Below are positions 9,100 through 17,993 of a DNA stretch of 64,000 nt, piece by piece; the first letter of the stretch is position 1, and every line of letters begins with the position of its first letter. This stretch comes from Methanolacinia petrolearia DSM 11571 (GTDB lineage: Archaea; Halobacteriota; Methanomicrobia; Methanomicrobiales; Methanomicrobiaceae). The stretch covers positions 1,922,001 through 1,986,000 of the forward strand of contig NC_014507.1 in the NCBI RefSeq assembly GCF_000147875.1, written 5' to 3'. Below the pieces are notes generated by a model. The model did no database searches. It had not been told where the DNA came from and worked only from the letters and a program-made list of their open reading frames with translations. Position numbers and translations under genes: made by a program.

Positions 9100-9546
9100 G
9101 TGAAAGAAGTGGACTTTGAGAATGCACTGAAAAAGATTTCAGAGACAGGGAAAGAAAAATCCGCAAAAGAACTTCTTCAAAGAGTTGAAAGAGAAACCGG
9201 CGAGATACCCCTTATATATGAAAAGATGGCCAAGAAGCCGGAAGTCCTTATCTCTCACCTTCTATATAAATGCGCAGTTACCGAGACCAGCACCCTTGAA
9301 CCCAAGACCGTTGAACTGATATGCCTTGCCGTAGGCGCTGCACTCAACTGCCCTCACTGTACAGAGTATCATATGCGGGCAGCAAAAGCAAAAGGAGCAA
9401 CTAAAGATGAAATTCTGGAAGCTGTACTCCTTGCGGGATCTCTTGCACAGGCATCCGTTCTTGCTGATGCCTACAGGGTTATAGAAACAGACGAGGAAGG
9501 GTGCAAGGGTTCATGTGAATTAAACGGTTTTACTTTAAGAGATTAA
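9100..9546 (+). CDS. AhpD-like carboxymuconolactone decarboxylase family protein
   Basis: A 148-residue protein with the AhpD core. Glu72, then Cys84 and Cys87 in NCPHC, then His91 give the E-x11-CxxC-x3-H signature used for thiol-peroxide reduction chemistry. In AhpD this reduces peroxiredoxin partners; in archaea the electron donor is usually unknown. An extra Cys58 and a C-terminal CKGSCELN pair are unusual and could add a second redox site. The start is GTG at 9100 after GGGAG. It follows the marker operon by 45 bp and may be read through from it, but a T-rich tract closes its own 3' end. Likely function: oxidative-stress or thiol repair. Confidence 0.85.
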   Translation: MKEVDFENALKKISETGKEKSAKELLQRVERETGEIPLIYEKMAKKPEVLISHLLYKCAVTETSTLEPKTVELICLAVGAALNCPHCTEYHMRAAKAKGATKDEILEAVLLAGSLAQASVLADAYRVIETDEEGCKGSCELNGFTLRD

Positions 9547-9568
9547 AGAAATCTGTAACCTGCAGGAC

Positions 9569-9574
9569 TTTTTT
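9569..9574 (+). terminator. T-tract terminator after the AhpD-like gene
   Basis: A run of six T residues 23 bases downstream of the stop codon fits an archaeal oligo-U terminator and precedes a new promoter. No strong hairpin is visible. Confidence 0.45.
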
Positions 9575-9592
9575 CCCCTAGAAAACCGATTG

Positions 9593-9605
9593 CTTTTTAT
9601 ATTTA
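9593..9605 (+). promoter_or_regulatory. TATA-box promoter of DUF4013 gene
   Basis: CTTTTTATATTTA, preceded by ACCGATTG as a possible BRE, lies about 40 bases before the TTG start. The AGGAGGTG ribosome site downstream shows that this transcript has a leader. Only sequence resemblance supports the call. Confidence 0.5.
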
Positions 9606-9645
9606 TGAGTTTTCTATTCTATTATCTCTATAGGAGGTGTAAAAT

Positions 9646-10272
9646 TTGGGTATAGGAGATATGCTTGGAGACTCTTTTGAGTATACAAAAGAGACATTTA
9701 TCGGAAAATGGGTCAGGTGGATTATCCTGATCATATGCAGTATCATATTCCCGCTGATTATGGGATATTCACTGGAAGTAATGCGTGGTAAAAAACCTGC
9801 ACCCGAACCAGGGAACTGGGTGAAGACCCTTATTGACGGAATTTTGTATTTCATTATCAACTTTATCTACATGATTCCTGTCTGGATTCTTGCATTCATC
9901 TTCATCCTTCCGTCTTTAATGATGGCGTTCTCAGGTAATGTTACAGGAGCCATTGCGGTAGGCGGAATCGGATTTTTGATAACCGTGATCGTTGCAATCA
10001 TTCTCACCCTTATTGCCGTGATTGCTGTTGTCAGGTTTGCTAGAGAAGAAAAGTTTGGAGAGGCATTCAATTTCAGTGAAATTGTTGCAAAGATCAAGAG
10101 CATCGGCTGGATTAATCTTTTCATTAAGCTGCTTGTTGTGGAGATTATTATCGGAATAATTGCTATGATTCTGATGATGATTCCCTACGGCATAATATTG
10201 CTCATCATTCTGTCGCCCGCATTCACCGTATTTATGGCAAGATATATCTGCCTGATCTACGACAGTGCATAA
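9646..10272 (+). CDS. DUF4013 multi-pass membrane protein (copy 1)
   Basis: A 208-residue integral membrane protein with about five hydrophobic segments (roughly 24-45, 65-93, 103-128 and 158-200). It starts with TTG at 9646; AGGAGGTG eight bases upstream decides this start. The N-terminus GDMLGDSFEYTKETFIGKW and the LIxG/KTLIDG turn are typical of DUF4013, a family common in methanogens and of unknown function. A paralogue lies at 46925-47626 with the same GDxFxYxKE opening. There is no signal peptide and no catalytic motif. Confidence 0.85.
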   Translation: MGIGDMLGDSFEYTKETFIGKWVRWIILIICSIIFPLIMGYSLEVMRGKKPAPEPGNWVKTLIDGILYFIINFIYMIPVWILAFIFILPSLMMAFSGNVTGAIAVGGIGFLITVIVAIILTLIAVIAVVRFAREEKFGEAFNFSEIVAKIKSIGWINLFIKLLVVEIIIGIIAMILMMIPYGIILLIILSPAFTVFMARYICLIYDSA

Positions 10273-10291
10273 AAAAGAGAATTAAATTTCC

Positions 10292-10298
10292 TTTTTTT
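10292..10298 (+). terminator. T-tract terminator after DUF4013 copy 1
   Basis: Seven T residues 20 bases past the stop codon, with no gene on this strand for over 1.5 kb downstream. Confidence 0.5.
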
Positions 10299-10448
10299 AT
10301 CAAACATAAATACTCGTGGTCGTAGCACATGAACCGATTCCGGTGACAGGTTTTTTTAGGATGTCTGTAACCGGATCAATAACAAATCATGTTTTTCGGC
10401 TTTTTGTAAATATTTTGATTATTCGAAATCTTATAATTGAAAAAGCAT

Positions 10449-10966
10449 TTAAAGCCAGCTTTTGTCGCAGACATATGTACCTGCAACCATATCATGAAGG
10501 CCTTGTTTGCGCCTGGTAAAACCGATCATAATGAATCCGATGTACAATATAAGTGCAGAGATTATTTTGGCAATCCACCGGACAGTTGCTCTGCCAAAAG
10601 AGATCCTCTGGTACTCGGGATCGGTCACTACAAGACCGAATGCCCGTTTTCCGATTGTCGCCTGTTTCGATGAACTCTCCCGGTAGCAAAATAAAACCAT
10701 GGAAAAAATATGCAAAAGATATATGCCAAAGCCTCGATCCAGGCATCCGAACCCATCAACATAAAAGCAAGAAACACCACGACAAGACAAACGGCTCCAA
10801 TAATTATCGTATCAATGACATATGCCACAAAACGAATCCAAAAACCAGCATATATCTTCTTTTCAGATCCGGAAGGTTCATTAAATCCGCAGTTTGTGTA
10901 GATCTCTGCCCCCTTAAATTCCGGTTCATCTCCACAGTTCGGACAAAAGTTATACACCATGTCCAA
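10449..10966 (-). pseudogene. Zinc-ribbon RDD-family membrane protein, broken by a frameshift
   Basis: Two overlapping minus-strand frames together spell one RDD protein. The first (from the ATG at 10966) gives an N-terminal zinc-ribbon-like part (FCPNCG ... YTNCGF, last Cys pair incomplete) and the first RDD helices AGFWIRFVAYVIDTIIIG through PWFYFA. At about 10685-10695 the frame must shift by one base, after which the other frame continues with ESSSKQATIGKRAFGLVVTD, RWIAKIISALILYIGFIMIGF and the terminal RRKQGLHDMVAGTYV, the standard RDD ending. Without the shift the first frame ends in unrelated residues. It is either a real mutation or a sequencing error. RDD proteins are small membrane proteins, some acting in ion transport. 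Confidence 0.85.
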
Positions 10967-11011
10967 GTATTTAAATTAAAAAATTATTAAAAAAATCCCA
11001 TCAATACCAAG

Positions 11012-11662
11012 TCATGATCTCCTTTTCCCGGAGATAACAATAAACAAAGAAAGGACAAGGGACAGGATCAGTATGACCGGGGGAATCCCTGCGGCAGGAG
11101 TCGCCGTAGGGGTCACAGTGATCAGTTGAGTTGCTTTTACAGTTGTCGGACTCGTTGTAACTTTCTTAGTTGCAGTTGGCGTTGCAGTCTTTTCCTGGGT
11201 TTCGGAAGAGATGGAATAACCTGAATTATCAGATGAAGATATGCCCGTTACGGAGATGGAAGGATCAATCAGCTTAACCGACCTGGCAGAATATTCGGCG
11301 CCGCTGAGATCGTATCTTCCGAGAGGCCTTTCAACTGCATAAAAAGTATAAATGCCTGCGTCAGGAACCCCGTCTCCTGTTTTGGAATCCCAGGTATAAC
11401 TCCACCTGTTGTTAAACGCCTTAACAACGACAAAAGTCGATTCGTCACCGGATACTACCTCTTCATGAATATTTTCAGGATTTGCACCGTTTGAAGGCAG
11501 ATTCGGACCGGTTACAAAAAGATATATGTAATCCGAAGTGCATGACCCTCTCAGATCAACGGAGTTTCCGAGATACACCTCATCAACCGCAGAAACGGCT
11601 GCAATATTCAGGGATATAAAAATTAAGAATGCCATCGTGAACAATATAACGTGCTTTATCAT
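11012..11662 (-). CDS. Secreted cell-surface protein with Thr/Pro linker and C-terminal anchor
   Basis: The ATG at 11662 is chosen because GGTGAT stands just upstream and it opens a signal peptide (MIKHVILFTMAFLIFISLN, cleavage near VSA). The 216-residue protein then has a beta-sandwich domain typical of Methanomicrobiales surface proteins: VYLGNSVDLRGSC, the hallmark VTGPNLPSNG, and DAGIYTFYAVERPLGRYDL. A low-complexity Thr/Ala/Pro linker (~150-190) follows, then a hydrophobic helix (IPPVILILSLVLSLFIVI) and a basic GKRRS tail. It is probably exported, O-glycosylated in the linker and anchored at its C-terminus. The role, perhaps cell-envelope or S-layer associated, is not known. Confidence 0.8.
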   Translation of the reverse strand: MIKHVILFTMAFLIFISLNIAAVSAVDEVYLGNSVDLRGSCTSDYIYLFVTGPNLPSNGANPENIHEEVVSGDESTFVVVKAFNNRWSYTWDSKTGDGVPDAGIYTFYAVERPLGRYDLSGAEYSARSVKLIDPSISVTGISSSDNSGYSISSETQEKTATPTATKKVTTSPTTVKATQLITVTPTATPAAGIPPVILILSLVLSLFIVISGKRRS

Positions 11663-11820
11663 CTTATCACCAAAAAGATCCAACTGACAATTAATAACTG
11701 GCATACAAATAATATAATAACCATTATTTATCAGATTATTGTGAAAGGTATCGATTTTAACATCGATCTCCGCAAAAATAACAGACAAATATACAATATT
11801 TTCTACAGGTGTGGATCAAA

Positions 11821-12354
11821 ATGGAAAAGAAGAAGAAAATCCTCGTCGGTTATGCAACAAGATACGGTTCGACAAAAGGTGTCGCCGAAATAATAGGTAA
11901 TCAGCTATCAGAACTTGGATATGATGTTAAAATATCGGGTTTGATGGAAAAGATAGATCTCTCCGATATAGACGCGGCATTTATCGGAAGCCCCCTTCAT
12001 CTCGGAAAATGGCTCCCCGAAGCAAGAGAGTTCGTACAGTCAAGGAAGAGCGAACTGAACAGGGTACCGGTGATTGCCTTCACGACCGGAATCACGATCG
12101 CAGAACCGAACGAGCACAACCTTTTGAAGGCAAAATTTGCAATCGATGAGATTTCGCAATACATCATTCCCTTTGAGTCAGGATTCTTTGCAGGGAGGAT
12201 TTCGCGTGATCTCCTTAATGAAAGCGATCTTCAGCTTGTAAAAATGGCGAAGATACAGGACGGCAACTACATCGATCCTGAAAAAATAAAAGACTGGGTC
12301 ATTAAGACCTGCAATAATTTAAAAGAAGAAAGAGATAAACAAAAACATTTATGA
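11821..12354 (+). CDS. Flavodoxin-domain protein
   Basis: A 177-residue flavodoxin of the HemG/flavodoxin_5 type. The FMN phosphate loop is ILVGYATRYGSTKGVAE (~7-23), followed by AAFIGSPLHLGKWLPEA (~50-66), VIAFTTGIT and SGFFAGRIS. It should bind FMN and act as an electron carrier or menaquinone-independent oxidoreductase. The start ATG at 11821 is favoured over the in-frame GTG at 11809, because AGGTG sits at the GTG itself. It is divergent from the surface protein and is followed by a membrane protein and a second flavodoxin, so the three may form one redox unit. Confidence 0.85.
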   Translation: MEKKKKILVGYATRYGSTKGVAEIIGNQLSELGYDVKISGLMEKIDLSDIDAAFIGSPLHLGKWLPEAREFVQSRKSELNRVPVIAFTTGITIAEPNEHNLLKAKFAIDEISQYIIPFESGFFAGRISRDLLNESDLQLVKMAKIQDGNYIDPEKIKDWVIKTCNNLKEERDKQKHL

Positions 12355-12399
12355 AACAAAGGTTTCATGAACTGTTTCATGTAAATCACAACGTGATTT
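12351..12399. repeat. Two adjacent dyads at the flavodoxin 3' end
   Basis: ATGAAAC (12351-12357) pairs with GTTTCAT (12362-12368), and GTTTCAT recurs at 12374-12380. Next, AAATCAC (12383-12389) pairs with GTGATTT (12393-12399) around a 3-base loop. The block starts at the flavodoxin stop codon and ends 13 bases before the next gene, so it may be an operator for that gene or an RNA hairpin. Confidence 0.5.
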
Positions 12400-12412
12400 T
12401 CATGTAAATAAA

Positions 12413-13162
12413 GTGGTTGAGATGGAAGATAAAAACTGGCTGATATCACTTGCGGCAGGACTGATCGCCGCCTCAGCGGTTTTATATTATATCCATTACC
12501 TTGCATTTCACGACCTTCATCATATCGGCGTCTTCGCACTTCACGAACTTGCGTTTTTACCCATCGAAGTACTGATAGTCACTCTTGTAATCCACAGGAT
12601 GCTCGAGACAAGGGAGACAAGGAGGAAGCTCGAGAAGATGAACATGGTCATAGGAACCTTCTTCAGTGTTGCGGGAAGCCGCCTCCTCCGGTGCTTTGCG
12701 AATAGTGCAGGCGAGGCATTCCCATATAGAAAAGAACTCCATATCAATCAGGAATGGTCTGACAAGGATTTCGACAAAAGATCGAAAGAACTTAAAGGCA
12801 TGTCTTTCGAGATCGAGCTCTGCAACATCGATCTGAAAAAATTAAAATCATTTCTCGTCGAAAAAGAGGATTTTTTCGTAAGAATGCTCGAAAATCCGAT
12901 GCTGCTCGAAAACGAAACATTCACAGAACTGTTAAGAGCGGTATTTCATCTTACTGAAGAGCTCCATCATAGGCACGACCTCACCATCTGCCCGGAAAAA
13001 GACCTGGTACACCTGAAAGGAGATATCGACAGGGTGTTCGGACAGCTGATCGTGCAGTGGCTGGAGTATATGAAATACCTGAAAGCGAATTACCCGTATT
13101 TATTCTCTCTTGCCCTCAGGATGAACCCTTTTGATGAGAGTGCAGGTGTTATGATCAAATAA
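12413..13162 (+). CDS. Unrecognised protein with two N-terminal membrane helices
   Basis: About 249 residues from GTG at 12413; an ATG at 12422 is an alternative start. Two hydrophobic helices (~10-32 and ~40-62) are joined by a His-rich loop (HYLAFHDLHHIGVFALHE), which could bind metal or haem. A charged linker ETRETRRKLEKM follows, then a soluble helical domain of ~180 residues with EELHHRHDLTICPEKDLVHLKGDIDRVF near the end. I do not recognise a named family. The gene lies between two flavodoxin genes on the same strand, which suggests but does not prove a redox link. Confidence 0.7.
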   Translation: MVEMEDKNWLISLAAGLIAASAVLYYIHYLAFHDLHHIGVFALHELAFLPIEVLIVTLVIHRMLETRETRRKLEKMNMVIGTFFSVAGSRLLRCFANSAGEAFPYRKELHINQEWSDKDFDKRSKELKGMSFEIELCNIDLKKLKSFLVEKEDFFVRMLENPMLLENETFTELLRAVFHLTEELHHRHDLTICPEKDLVHLKGDIDRVFGQLIVQWLEYMKYLKANYPYLFSLALRMNPFDESAGVMIK

Positions 13163-13238
13163 CACGGTCAGGAGAATATTATTAAAACTAAGGCTAATAC
13201 TGGTACAGGTAAAACCCGGAGTGCAGCGGAGTATTACA

Positions 13239-14294
13239 ATGAACGGAACTGAAAAAATAATAGAATATCTTGAAAAAAACAAAGGAGAGATGATATCATC
13301 CCCGCGTTCTCTTTTCGGTGGTATGGATGCGGGAGAGTTCGAAATCACCGATATAAACCGTGAAAAAGAGTATATAACAATAAAACCGGAAGGTTCGATA
13401 GAACTGCCTTTCGAATTCAGCCTGATTAAAAAGGCGGTTGATCTTGTTCTCTCCGAAGGTGTCGTTTCTCTCGAATCCGAAGAAGACACAAACGGCCCGG
13501 TCGTCCTTGAAAAAAAACTCAAAGAGTGGCAGCTTGAAGAAAATCAGCAGATGCTCAATACAAAATTCGTCCCTTATATCGCAGACCTCATCGTCCTTTC
13601 GGGAGTCGCAGCATACGGCTGGGTAAAAACTCCCGAGGGAAAAAAGATCAGGGCAATCGCGGTCAAAGAGGCACAAAAAAACCCACAGAAAAAAGCGGCC
13701 AAAGATACTTCCGGGGACTGGGATCGGCTGGCCAAAAACGGTGCACAAAGACCCAAGGTTAAAAACGGTGGTGCATATACAAAGGAAAAAGCCGAGGTAC
13801 TTATTACATATGCAACAAGACACGGCTCCACCGCCGACATCGCATGGTCCATAGGAAACTCTTTTTCAGATGCCGGATTTAAAGCTGAAGTAAAGAAGAT
13901 ACAGAACGTGGACGATGTCAGACCTTACAAACTCGTCGTCATAGGAACCCCGATCTATGACAACAATGTCCTCCCGGAAGTTGTCAGCTTTGCAGACCTT
14001 CACAGGGACTGGCTCGATAAAAGGAAGGTGGCATTATTCGTTGTCGGGAGAACGCTCAGGAACAAGGACGACGAAAAGATACTCCAAACCGAAAAGATCA
14101 TCCAGAAGATCACAAACATCGTCGACATAGTCGATATCGGGATGTTCGCCGGGAAAGTGGCACCGGAAAACCTCCCGGTGAAAGAAAGACTGGGGGGAAT
14201 ATTCGGAGAAAAGCAGGCAGGCGACTTCAGGGACTGGAGAGAGATCGGGGAATGGTCGAAAGATCTCAGGAAAAAGATATTTTTTTCAGATTGA
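13239..14294 (+). CDS. Flavodoxin with an unrelated N-terminal domain
   Basis: A 351-residue two-part protein from the ATG at 13239, which has CGGAG upstream (an ATG-less extension to 13221 is unlikely). Residues 1-~110 form an unrecognised acidic domain, and ~120-185 contain a short hydrophobic stretch (YIADLIVLSGVAAYGWV) and a Lys-rich linker. Residues ~187-340 are a flavodoxin: VLITYATRHGSTADIAWSIG phosphate loop, VVIGTPIYDNNVLPE, VALFVVGRTL and IGMFAGKV. It should bind FMN and transfer electrons. It overlaps the end of purB tail-to-tail by 9 bases. Confidence 0.82.
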   Translation: MNGTEKIIEYLEKNKGEMISSPRSLFGGMDAGEFEITDINREKEYITIKPEGSIELPFEFSLIKKAVDLVLSEGVVSLESEEDTNGPVVLEKKLKEWQLEENQQMLNTKFVPYIADLIVLSGVAAYGWVKTPEGKKIRAIAVKEAQKNPQKKAAKDTSGDWDRLAKNGAQRPKVKNGGAYTKEKAEVLITYATRHGSTADIAWSIGNSFSDAGFKAEVKKIQNVDDVRPYKLVVIGTPIYDNNVLPEVVSFADLHRDWLDKRKVALFVVGRTLRNKDDEKILQTEKIIQKITNIVDIVDIGMFAGKVAPENLPVKERLGGIFGEKQAGDFRDWREIGEWSKDLRKKIFFSD

Positions 14295-15626
14295 AAGAGG
14301 GGTCAGTTTTTTAATAACATTCTCAACCTGCCACACGGCGGTTCCGATATAATTTTCAGGGTCCAGAAGCTCATTGATTCTTTCTTCAGACAGGTATTTT
14401 GCAACAGTCTCGTTTTCCATAAGGATTCCGGCAAGCGGCCTCTGCACCTCTATCGCTGTCATGCTCGAAACCCTGATAAGCTCATGAGCCTCCTGCCTGT
14501 CCATTCCTGACTTTGTAAGTTCGATCATAACCGACTCGGCCATGTTCACCCCGTGGAGAAGGTTAAGGTTGCGCCTGATATTTGCCTCGTTGATCTTTAC
14601 ACCATCAAGAACCTTGATCATAACCGCGAGTATGTGATCGGCCAGTATCGACGACTCGGGGAACGTGACCCTCTCGCATGAAGAGTTCGTCAGATCACGC
14701 TCGTCCCAGAGTGTATTGTTCAGAAGCGACGGCTCGACGAAAGAACGAACGATCCTTGCAAGACCGCAGACCTGCTCGGACTTTATCGGGTTCCTCTTAT
14801 GCGGCATTGTCGAGGATCCGACCTGCATCTTGCCGAAGGACTCCTCCATCTCCCCGATCTCCGACCTCTGCATCATCCTGATCTCGATCCCGATCTTGTC
14901 GAGAGTTGTTGCGATATTGGCAAGAAGCATGAAGTACTCCGCATACCTGTCCCTCTGGATAATCTGGTTGGAGACATCTACAGGATAGAGTTCGAGATAT
15001 TCCATCATGGAGACCATTACCTCGTAGCCCTTGTCTCCCATCGCGGCCATCGTCCCGACTGCCCCGGTCATCTGTCCTACTGCAACACGCGGCCTGAGCT
15101 GTTCGAGTCTCTCTATATGTCTTCCCACCTCGCTCGCCCAGATTGCAAATCTAAGGCCGTATGTCGTCGGCACTCCGATCTGTCCGTGGGTTCTTCCCGC
15201 ACAGACCAGGTTCTTCGTCTCGTCCGCTCTCTTCAGGAGAATCGCGAGAAGCGCCCTGAGCTTGGCCTCAATCAGGAACAGACTTTCCTTTACCTGAATA
15301 CCTGTTGCAGTATCGAGAATATCGTTCGATGTCGCACCGTAATGTATCCATCTCCCCGAGTCCCCGCACACCTCGGTCACCGCTCTTACGATCGACATCA
15401 TATCATGGTTGATCTCGTTCTCGATCTCCTTGGCCCTTTCAAGCGAGGCGGTTTTTGCCTTTGCCGCTATATCTTCCGATGCATCAATAGGGATCATCCC
15501 GTGTTTTGCCTGTGCCTTTGCAAGTGCAACTTCGGACTTTACAATAGCGGCAAACCTGTTTTCCTCGCTCCAGACAGCCTTCATATCCGGAGTTCCGTAG
15601 CGAAAATCTATCGGGTGTATTGCCAT
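14286..15626 (-). CDS. purB: Adenylosuccinate lyase
   Basis: Catalyses two fumarate-releasing steps of purine synthesis: SAICAR to AICAR, and adenylosuccinate to AMP. The 446 residues are the usual length. The fumarase-superfamily signature SSTMPHKRNP (~270-279) contains the flexible catalytic loop Ser, GRTHGQ (~144-149) the general-acid/base His, and HYGATSNDILDT (~94-105) the substrate-binding region. It is a soluble tetramer in the family. It stands alone on the minus strand, convergent with the flavodoxin gene. Confidence 0.97.
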   Translation of the reverse strand: MAIHPIDFRYGTPDMKAVWSEENRFAAIVKSEVALAKAQAKHGMIPIDASEDIAAKAKTASLERAKEIENEINHDMMSIVRAVTEVCGDSGRWIHYGATSNDILDTATGIQVKESLFLIEAKLRALLAILLKRADETKNLVCAGRTHGQIGVPTTYGLRFAIWASEVGRHIERLEQLRPRVAVGQMTGAVGTMAAMGDKGYEVMVSMMEYLELYPVDVSNQIIQRDRYAEYFMLLANIATTLDKIGIEIRMMQRSEIGEMEESFGKMQVGSSTMPHKRNPIKSEQVCGLARIVRSFVEPSLLNNTLWDERDLTNSSCERVTFPESSILADHILAVMIKVLDGVKINEANIRRNLNLLHGVNMAESVMIELTKSGMDRQEAHELIRVSSMTAIEVQRPLAGILMENETVAKYLSEERINELLDPENYIGTAVWQVENVIKKLTPLSI

Positions 15627-15703
15627 AGTGGTTTATATATTGGTATTTATCGATAAAATCAGTTGGGTAAAAAAAGCATAAGTGCAGTGAAGTCTGTCCT
15701 CTC

Positions 15704-15925
15704 TTATTCCTTTATCGTATACTCGGCATCGATGACATCCTTCTCCGATTCAGTTGGAAGTATCAGCCACGCGATGATATATGCAAGAATACCTGCTCCG
15801 TAGAAGAAACAGAACAGTATCCACAATATACGGATAATATTCGGGTCGATATCAAGATAAGGGCCGAGCCCGCCGCAGACACCGCCGAGAATTTTGTTCT
15901 TCTCAGATCTGTACAGCTTTTCCAT
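15704..15925 (-). CDS. PspC-domain small membrane protein
   Basis: A 73-residue protein beginning MEKLYRSEKNKILGGVCGGLG, the PspC signature. One or two hydrophobic helices follow (IIRILWILFCFFYGAGILAYIIAWLIL), then an acidic tail. The ATG at 15925 is preceded by AGGGTG; an 18-residue upstream extension lacks such a site. PspC proteins act in envelope stress sensing in bacteria; the archaeal role is undefined. Confidence 0.85.
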   Translation of the reverse strand: MEKLYRSEKNKILGGVCGGLGPYLDIDPNIIRILWILFCFFYGAGILAYIIAWLILPTESEKDVIDAEYTIKE

Positions 15926-15986
15926 AGAACACCCTGAAGAGAAATTGCATTCTAAACGCAATAATACAAATTGATCCACATAAAAT

Positions 15987-17993
15987 ATGTATATAATGGA
16001 AGGTCTGAAAGACTGGTTTCCCTACGAATCCTTTCGCCCGTACCAGGAAGAGATGCTGAATACGGCAGGGCTCTGCGCCGAAGAGGGCAGGATCTGCTTA
16101 ATCGACGCACCGACAGGAAGCGGGAAATCGAGTGTGGTCTCCGCACTACTCGCAAAAGCCAACGGGAAGAAGATAATAATAGCCGTGAGGACGATCAGTC
16201 AGCTCAATATTTTTCTGCGCGAACTGGAACTCATCAAAAAGAAGCAAAGCCGCCTGAAGGTGGCATATCTTGTCGGGAAGAGAAACATGTGCCCGATGGG
16301 AATCGACGGGGACGTCTACAGGATGTGTGAGGGCCTGAAGGCATTCTCATCGTCGCTGATGCGCGACCGTGCGCATAAAGGCTCCCTGATGCCGGCCGGC
16401 GATCCGGTGATTAAGAATCAGCTCAAGAGACAGGATCGCGATCATCCACTCCTCTGCCCGTATTTCATCAGGTCGAGGGTGTTCATAGAGAACGACGGGC
16501 TTAAGATGACCCCTTCGAATCTCCTGAGGACAAAGGCGGAACAGGTATCAAAGACACTCGTTCCTCCTGAAAAGATTCATGAGATGTGCGGGGAGCTATG
16601 CCCGTATGAGGTTATGCTCCAGGGCGCAAGGGATGCAGACGTCATACTGATGAACTTCCACCATCTCTTCAGCGAGACGATAAGGGAGCAGATGTACCAG
16701 TCGCTGAACATAGAGCCGTCTCAGACAATTCTGCTGATAGACGAGGCTCATAACTGCGGAGACACAATCCAGAGCATCCAGAGTGTCAGCATAAATGAAA
16801 GAACAGTCGAACTTTCGCAGAACGAACTGGCACACATGAGAGGAAGGATCGGGGGAGTCGAATCGATCGCCGCAATGCTCCCGCAGGTGACCGCATTCAT
16901 GGAGAGCCTGAAGAGGTCGACGAAGGCGGAGGACTGGTTCGATCCCGTAATGTTCTCGAAGTTCCTCCTAAGGGGATCGATCTACAACAGGCTCGACGAT
17001 ATAGTCGACGACCTCCTGAGAATCTACGAGGCAATCAGGGAGAAGAAATTCCAGGAAGGGGATTTCAGGGAGATCCCGACAGAAAGGATCATGGAGTTTT
17101 TCCTAAGGATACTCCAGGCGGGAACAGATCCTGCATATCTTTCCATCTACAGAAAAGACGAAGACGTAATCTCGCTGAGGGTCCAGAACATCGATCCGTC
17201 TTCGACATTAAGGGATATCGCAGGCGTTCACGCAGCTGTGATAATGATAAGCGGTACGTTGTCGCCTGTCGAGAGTTTTAGGAAACTGTATTTCAGGGAT
17301 GCTGACGCGACTACTCTTTCTCTTCCGAACGCATTTCCGAAGAAAAACAGGATGGTCTTCTGCGCAGGTGATATAACATCTGCTTACAGCATGAGGAAAG
17401 ACCCTGATAACCACGAAAGAATTCTTGGTTACATCAGGTCTTTTGCCGGCCTTAAAGGAAACCTCGCCGTCTACTTTCCGTCATATGAACTGCTGAATAT
17501 CTACTCGGAAGACCTTCCCTCGAAATTCAATAAAAAAGAGGTGTTCATAGAATCGCAGGATACCGGCACTGCAGCAGAAGACCTGAAGAAATTCCTCTCG
17601 CTCCCCGACTCAGGCAAATCGGGAATTATATTCGGGGTATGCGGGGGGAAATGGAGCGAAGGCCTTGATTACAGGGGCGAACTTTTAAACGGCGCTCTTG
17701 TAATCGGCCTTCCGCTTGCACCGTACAATGAAGTCAGGAGGATGATCATCCAGTACTTCAAAAACAGGTTCGGGGAAGAAGGCGAGTTCATATCATATAC
17801 GCTGCCGGCGATAAACAAGGCGCTTCAGGCGCTGGGCCGGGTTCTCAGGACACCCGATGACAGGGGCGTTCTTGTCCTCGGTGAATCGAGATTTCTCGAT
17901 AAGAAGATCAGAAAAGGCCTTCCGGAATGGATGCAGGAAGAACTTATCGAATGCAACCTCTCATCATTTACAAAGGATACTGAAAGATGGTAA
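15987..17993 (+). CDS. XPD/Rad3-type Fe-S DNA helicase
   Basis: A superfamily 2 5'-3' helicase for DNA repair, 668 residues (ATG at 15996 is an equally good start). Walker A is APTGSGKSS (~41-49) and Walker B is LLIDEAHNC (~249). Between them lie four cysteines in NMCPMG, RMCEG, LLCPYF and GELCPYE (~109-206), matching the [4Fe-4S] domain of XPD/FancJ/DinG. The C-terminal motor has ISGTLSPVESF, WSEGLDYRG (motif V) and ALGRVLRTPDDRG (motif VI, ~612-624). The start of ogt overlaps its last codons, which ties it to an alkylation-repair gene in one operon. Confidence 0.95.
   Translation: MYIMEGLKDWFPYESFRPYQEEMLNTAGLCAEEGRICLIDAPTGSGKSSVVSALLAKANGKKIIIAVRTISQLNIFLRELELIKKKQSRLKVAYLVGKRNMCPMGIDGDVYRMCEGLKAFSSSLMRDRAHKGSLMPAGDPVIKNQLKRQDRDHPLLCPYFIRSRVFIENDGLKMTPSNLLRTKAEQVSKTLVPPEKIHEMCGELCPYEVMLQGARDADVILMNFHHLFSETIREQMYQSLNIEPSQTILLIDEAHNCGDTIQSIQSVSINERTVELSQNELAHMRGRIGGVESIAAMLPQVTAFMESLKRSTKAEDWFDPVMFSKFLLRGSIYNRLDDIVDDLLRIYEAIREKKFQEGDFREIPTERIMEFFLRILQAGTDPAYLSIYRKDEDVISLRVQNIDPSSTLRDIAGVHAAVIMISGTLSPVESFRKLYFRDADATTLSLPNAFPKKNRMVFCAGDITSAYSMRKDPDNHERILGYIRSFAGLKGNLAVYFPSYELLNIYSEDLPSKFNKKEVFIESQDTGTAAEDLKKFLSLPDSGKSGIIFGVCGGKWSEGLDYRGELLNGALVIGLPLAPYNEVRRMIIQYFKNRFGEEGEFISYTLPAINKALQALGRVLRTPDDRGVLVLGESRFLDKKIRKGLPEWMQEELIECNLSSFTKDTERW

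Noticed and set aside
14799-15656. 285-codon open frame on the plus strand
   Set aside because: Antisense to purB, His/Arg/Cys-rich shadow with no family pattern or ribosome site.
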